A DNA stretch of 7,217 bases from Candidatus Fibrimonadales bacterium (GTDB lineage Bacteria > Fibrobacterota > Fibrobacteria > Fibrobacterales > Fibrobacteraceae). Position 1 is the stretch's first letter. Each line of letters opens with the position of its first letter. The DNA lies in assembly GCA_009777135.1 (NCBI GenBank), contig WRMM01000090.1:1-7217 (forward strand). Reading direction: 5' to 3'. The notes beneath the pieces are model-generated. The model worked only from the letters and a program-made list of their open reading frames with translations, did not search any database and had not been told where the DNA came from. Shown here in pieces: positions 4,246 to 7,217 of this stretch. The position numbers and the translations under genes are program-made.

Positions 4246-6139
4246 ACTCCAAATAAGTGTAGCCATACAGACCGGAGCGATAAATGCTCAAAAATCCTCT
4301 GCCTTCTTGAGCAGTGATTTTTCCTTCTTGAACGGCTCCCTTAACCCAGTTTTCCATTGTGCGCACAAGAGCTTTGTCTGAGAAATTCACATATTCCAGA
4401 ACATCAGAAACAGATTCGCCGTTTATGATTTTTTCAATCTCGTAAGAGTCTTGTGTGCAAGCTATATGAACAACATTGGTATCGCCAAAGAGATTGTGCA
4501 AATCGCCCAAAATTTCTTGATATGCCCCAACCAAATAAACGCCCAGATAGTAAGGCTCATTGTTTTTTAAACTATGAAGCGGAAGCGTTCTGCTTATTTC
4601 GCCACTGCGAACGTATAAATCAATTTTTCCATCGCTATCGCAGGTAATGTCTTGAATGGTTACATTTACCGTTGGCTCTTCATTCAAACGCTGAATAGGC
4701 ATTATCGGGAAAATCTGGTCTATTGCCCAGGCATCTGGCAAGCTTTGGAAAAGCGAAAAATTGCCAAAGTATTTTTCTGCAAGCAAACGCGGCAATTCTT
4801 CCAGTTCATAAGGCGGATGCCGCATATCTTTTGCTACGCGATTTGCCTTGCGCGCTATAGACCAGAACAGCCGCTCTGCAATGGCACGGTTTTCCAGATT
4901 AATCATTCCCATGCGAAAAGAATTCAAAACATCATCGTGAAGCTGAACCGCATCGTGCCAGCTTTCATTCAGATTTTTTTGCACAAGCCCTTTGTAAATG
5001 GAATACAAATCTTTGATAATATCAGGGTCATCGCTTTTTATTTCTCTTTTCACATCTTCAAAAAATGCTGGAGCGGTTCGCTCCAAAATATCAAAAACAA
5101 GCAAGCTGTGGTGGGCAGTCAAGGCTCTGCCTGCTTCTGCAATCACGTTTGGATGAGGAATCTCTAATTTGCTGCAGGTCTCAGCAAGGGCATATACAAC
5201 GTCGTTTGCGTATTCTTGCACGGAATAATTAACGGAGCTAGAGCGAGTGCTGTTTGTGCCATCGTAGTCCACGCCAAGGCCTCCGCCCACATCAACAAAT
5301 TCCACGCCAAAGCCAAGCGCAATTATTTCAGAATAGAATTGCGCAATTTCCTTTAAACCCGATTTTATCTTGCGTATATTGGTTATCTGGCTGCCCAAAT
5401 GAAAATGTATAAGTTTAAGGCAGCTCATTAATCCGGCTTTTTTAATGCGTTCCAGAGCGTCTATGAGTTCCGAGCTGCTAAGCCCGAATTTGCTTTGATA
5501 TCCGCCAGATTCTTCCCAGTGTCCGCTGCCGCTGCTGGCAAGTTTTATGCGAATGCCTATGTTTGGTTTTATCCCAAGCCTTTTGGAAAGCTTTATTATC
5601 AGCGCTAATTCGGTGATTTTTTCAACAACCAAAAAAATCTTTTTCCCCATTTTTTGAGCAAGCAGCGCAAGCTCTATAAAATCCTCGTCTTTGTAGCCGT
5701 TGCAAACTATAAGAGACTCGGGGTTATCCACATTTGCAAGCACGGCGTGCAGTTCTGATTTTGAACCTGCCTCCAAGCCTATGTTGAATTTTTTTCCATG
5801 CCGCATTACTTCTTCCAAAACGGCTCGCTGCTGATTTACCTTAATGGGAAAAACATTGTAAAAATGACCGTTGAATTTATATTCCTTTATTGCGCGCTCA
5901 AAGCAGCTGTTTATCTTTTTAATACGGGTATCCAGAATATCCGAAAATCTTAGCAGCACAGGCGTTGCAATATCCTTGCGCAATAAGTCTCGCATAATCT
6001 CAGTTAAATCTATAGCAGGTCCATCCCCTTTTAGGGGCGAAACAGTTGCACGCCCTTTTTCATTTATGTCAAAATAAGAAACACCCCATCCTTTTACATT
6101 ATAAAGCTCTCGAGAATCATCGACACTCCATTTGCGCAT
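4244..6139 (-). CDS. speA: Biosynthetic arginine decarboxylase (SpeA)
   Basis: This PLP enzyme converts arginine to agmatine and CO2, the first step of the agmatine route to putrescine and spermidine. From the ATG at 6139 it has 631 residues, typical for the family. Features: the N-terminal WSVDDSRELYNVKGWGVSYF; the PLP Lys (K100) in FPIKVNQQRAVL; the alanine-racemase-fold barrel with HFHLGSQI (246-253) and the phosphate-binding GGGLGVDYDG loop (285-294); EAGRALTAHH (335-344); and the catalytic Cys500 in TCDSDGK in the C-terminal beta domain. The product ends GYTYLE, as in SpeA proteins, so it is complete. An upstream in-frame ATG at 6175 would overlap the cellulase gene and has no Shine-Dalgarno. 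GAGGG ten bases before the ATG at 6139 favours the shorter start, 4 bases after the cellulase stop. That spacing implies cotranscription with the GH5 gene, although the two functions have no obvious link. Confidence 0.94.
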   Translation of the reverse strand: MRKWSVDDSRELYNVKGWGVSYFDINEKGRATVSPLKGDGPAIDLTEIMRDLLRKDIATPVLLRFSDILDTRIKKINSCFERAIKEYKFNGHFYNVFPIKVNQQRAVLEEVMRHGKKFNIGLEAGSKSELHAVLANVDNPESLIVCNGYKDEDFIELALLAQKMGKKIFLVVEKITELALIIKLSKRLGIKPNIGIRIKLASSGSGHWEESGGYQSKFGLSSSELIDALERIKKAGLMSCLKLIHFHLGSQITNIRKIKSGLKEIAQFYSEIIALGFGVEFVDVGGGLGVDYDGTNSTRSSSVNYSVQEYANDVVYALAETCSKLEIPHPNVIAEAGRALTAHHSLLVFDILERTAPAFFEDVKREIKSDDPDIIKDLYSIYKGLVQKNLNESWHDAVQLHDDVLNSFRMGMINLENRAIAERLFWSIARKANRVAKDMRHPPYELEELPRLLAEKYFGNFSLFQSLPDAWAIDQIFPIMPIQRLNEEPTVNVTIQDITCDSDGKIDLYVRSGEISRTLPLHSLKNNEPYYLGVYLVGAYQEILGDLHNLFGDTNVVHIACTQDSYEIEKIINGESVSDVLEYVNFSDKALVRTMENWVKGAVQEGKITAQEGRGFLSIYRSGLYGYTYLE

Positions 6140-6143
6140 ACGT

Positions 6144-7217
6144 TTAATGCCCTCGCCAGTCAGCATGTTCAGCATAAGCTCTAAGCTTATTGTAAATATA
6201 CTTGCCAGAAGAAGTCATTTCATTTTCATTTGTCCAGCCATCCCAAGTATCTGCATTAATAACTCTTTGCGGGAATACCCCAAAAAAAGCCGAACCTTCT
6301 GCTTTATAATTCACATTCCAGGCAGCGGATGAAATCTTATGCTCATCCATGAAAGCATGCCATTCATCAGTGCTTTGTCCATTATGCGATTCGTATCTAT
6401 TTGGCCTAGAGCCGCCATCTGAATGAGTAGTACCGTATTCAGATGTGAATACTGGATAACCTGCTTCGAGAACCCTAGTCATTCTAGCGGCATAACTTAA
6501 TGTAGCTTCAGGACTCCCTAAACCGTGGCTATCAGCATAAAAATGAATTACATAAGCAATATTGCCATCCTCAAGCGGATTATCCAATGGCGCATCCACT
6601 TGTTGACACCATCGCGGAGTTCCTACCAGAATAAGATTTTGAGAATGCGCACGTATTACGGGAATAATCTGCTCTGCATAAGCTTTTATATTTGTCCAAG
6701 TTCCGCCATTTGCATCTATTGGCTCATTGTAAATTTCAAATATTACATTGTCTAAATGGCCATAATCTCCAGCCATTTCCTCAAAGAAAGCTGTGGCAGC
6801 AGCAACTTCGCGATGAGCAGTATGAGAATGCCAATCTATAATCACATAAACACCTCTTTCTAGAGCCGCATCTATTGCTCTTCTTACTCCTTCTTTATTA
6901 TTTGGCACTCCCGAAGAATTAACTCCCATTGGAACCCTTATAATCTCAGCTTTCCAATGATCAACCATGGCATTTACGGACGCTTCATTAAAGAATCTTG
7001 CTGATTCCCAAGTTGAATTGCTCCAGCCAAGGCTTACCCCGCGCAGTATCACTGGATTGTCTCCAGTTTTAGAACCTACTAATTTGTTTCCAGATGCCTG
7101 TAGCCTTCCATAACAGGCTACAGGGCCATTTATTTCTAAACAAGGCTCGTAGCCGTTGCTGTTGGTTGTGGTTGTGGTTGCATCGCAAGAAAACAGCGAA
7201 AAAAAGCACAGAAACAC
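6144..7217 (-). CDS. Secreted GH5 (subfamily 2-type) endoglucanase, probable lipoprotein; 5' end outside the window
   Basis: Predicted to hydrolyse internal beta-1,4-glucan bonds at the cell surface. Numbered from the first visible codon (357 residues), the GH5 barrel has R94 in IRVPMG, H130 in VYVIIDWH, the acid/base E165 in VIFEIYNEP, H225 in YVIHFYADSHG, the nucleophile E260 in VFTSEYGTT and W300 in AAWN. All expected catalytic and substrate-stacking positions are present. NIKAYAEQIIPVIRAHSQN and LVGTPRWCQQVD (177-208) are typical of subfamily 2. The visible start, FLCFFSLFSC, looks like the hydrophobic core and lipobox Cys of a lipoprotein signal; Phe at -2 is unusual. A Thr5 linker (14-18) from an ACAACC hexanucleotide repeat follows. 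The GTG at the very edge (7217) is probably internal, since no basic n-region precedes the core; the true start likely lies a few codons beyond the window. No carbohydrate-binding module is present after the catalytic domain. speA follows 4 bases on. Confidence 0.9.
   Translation of the reverse strand: MFLCFFSLFSCDATTTTTNSNGYEPCLEINGPVACYGRLQASGNKLVGSKTGDNPVILRGVSLGWSNSTWESARFFNEASVNAMVDHWKAEIIRVPMGVNSSGVPNNKEGVRRAIDAALERGVYVIIDWHSHTAHREVAAATAFFEEMAGDYGHLDNVIFEIYNEPIDANGGTWTNIKAYAEQIIPVIRAHSQNLILVGTPRWCQQVDAPLDNPLEDGNIAYVIHFYADSHGLGSPEATLSYAARMTRVLEAGYPVFTSEYGTTHSDGGSRPNRYESHNGQSTDEWHAFMDEHKISSAAWNVNYKAEGSAFFGVFPQRVINADTWDGWTNENEMTSSGKYIYNKLRAYAEHADWRGH

Noticed and set aside
4652..5167. 171-codon open frame on the + strand inside speA
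   Set aside because: It lies wholly opposite a well-conserved gene, has no ribosome binding site and no recognisable domain; it is a shadow frame.
6140..6175. Longer SpeA start at 6175
   Set aside because: It overlaps the cellulase gene, lacks a Shine-Dalgarno and adds residues (MLNMLTGEGIKR) that I do not associate with the family; GAGGG fits the ATG at 6139.
7164..7180. GGTTGT hexanucleotide repeat as a phase-variation tract
   Set aside because: Fewer than three copies of a unit divisible by three cannot switch the reading frame; it simply encodes the Thr linker.
1..7217. CRISPR array, insertion sequence or complete tRNA/rRNA gene
   Set aside because: No regularly spaced repeats, transposase motifs, terminal inverted repeats or complete cloverleaf were seen on either strand.

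Overview
This is a moderately AT-rich bacterial window. I see no tRNA array, insertion sequence, phage block or CRISPR. Three features together suggest a fibre-degrading anaerobe of the Fibrobacter/Fibromonas type: a secreted GH5 subfamily-2-type endoglucanase with a lipoprotein-like signal and a Thr-rich linker, a DUF5610-type protein, and several start regions without Shine-Dalgarno sequences but with TATATT-like -10 boxes. That placement is inference; no marker gene settles it.

Layout, left to right. The 3' end of an unidentified + strand gene occupies 2-97. A short gap follows, holding a strong orphan ribosome binding site and a 12-codon ORF. Next is a toxin-antitoxin module: an intact RelB-like antitoxin (197-469) overlapping a YafQ-like toxin whose 3' end is shifted out of frame, apparently by a deletion of about 23 nt (462-723). 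A helix-hairpin-helix (HhH-GPD) DNA glycosylase-like gene runs on the - strand (839-1552). It is divergent from a DUF5610-like gene (1626-2276), which is followed 16 nt later by recR (2293-2892). fabF (2957-4195) has its own well-formed promoter. The convergent gap after fabF holds a tRNA-Pro-like fragment and a hairpin. On the - strand, a GH5 cellulase (7217-6144, 5' end outside the window) is followed 4 nt later by speA, arginine decarboxylase (6139-4244).

Most genes are housekeeping: recombinational repair (recR), possible base excision repair, fatty acid elongation (fabF) and polyamine synthesis (speA). The accessory parts are the decayed toxin module and the cellulase. I do not see a convincing new multi-gene system. 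The observations most worth following are the frameshifted toxin beside an intact antitoxin, the tRNA-like relic between fabF and speA, and the repeated placement of -10 boxes so close to start codons that transcripts would be leaderless or nearly so.
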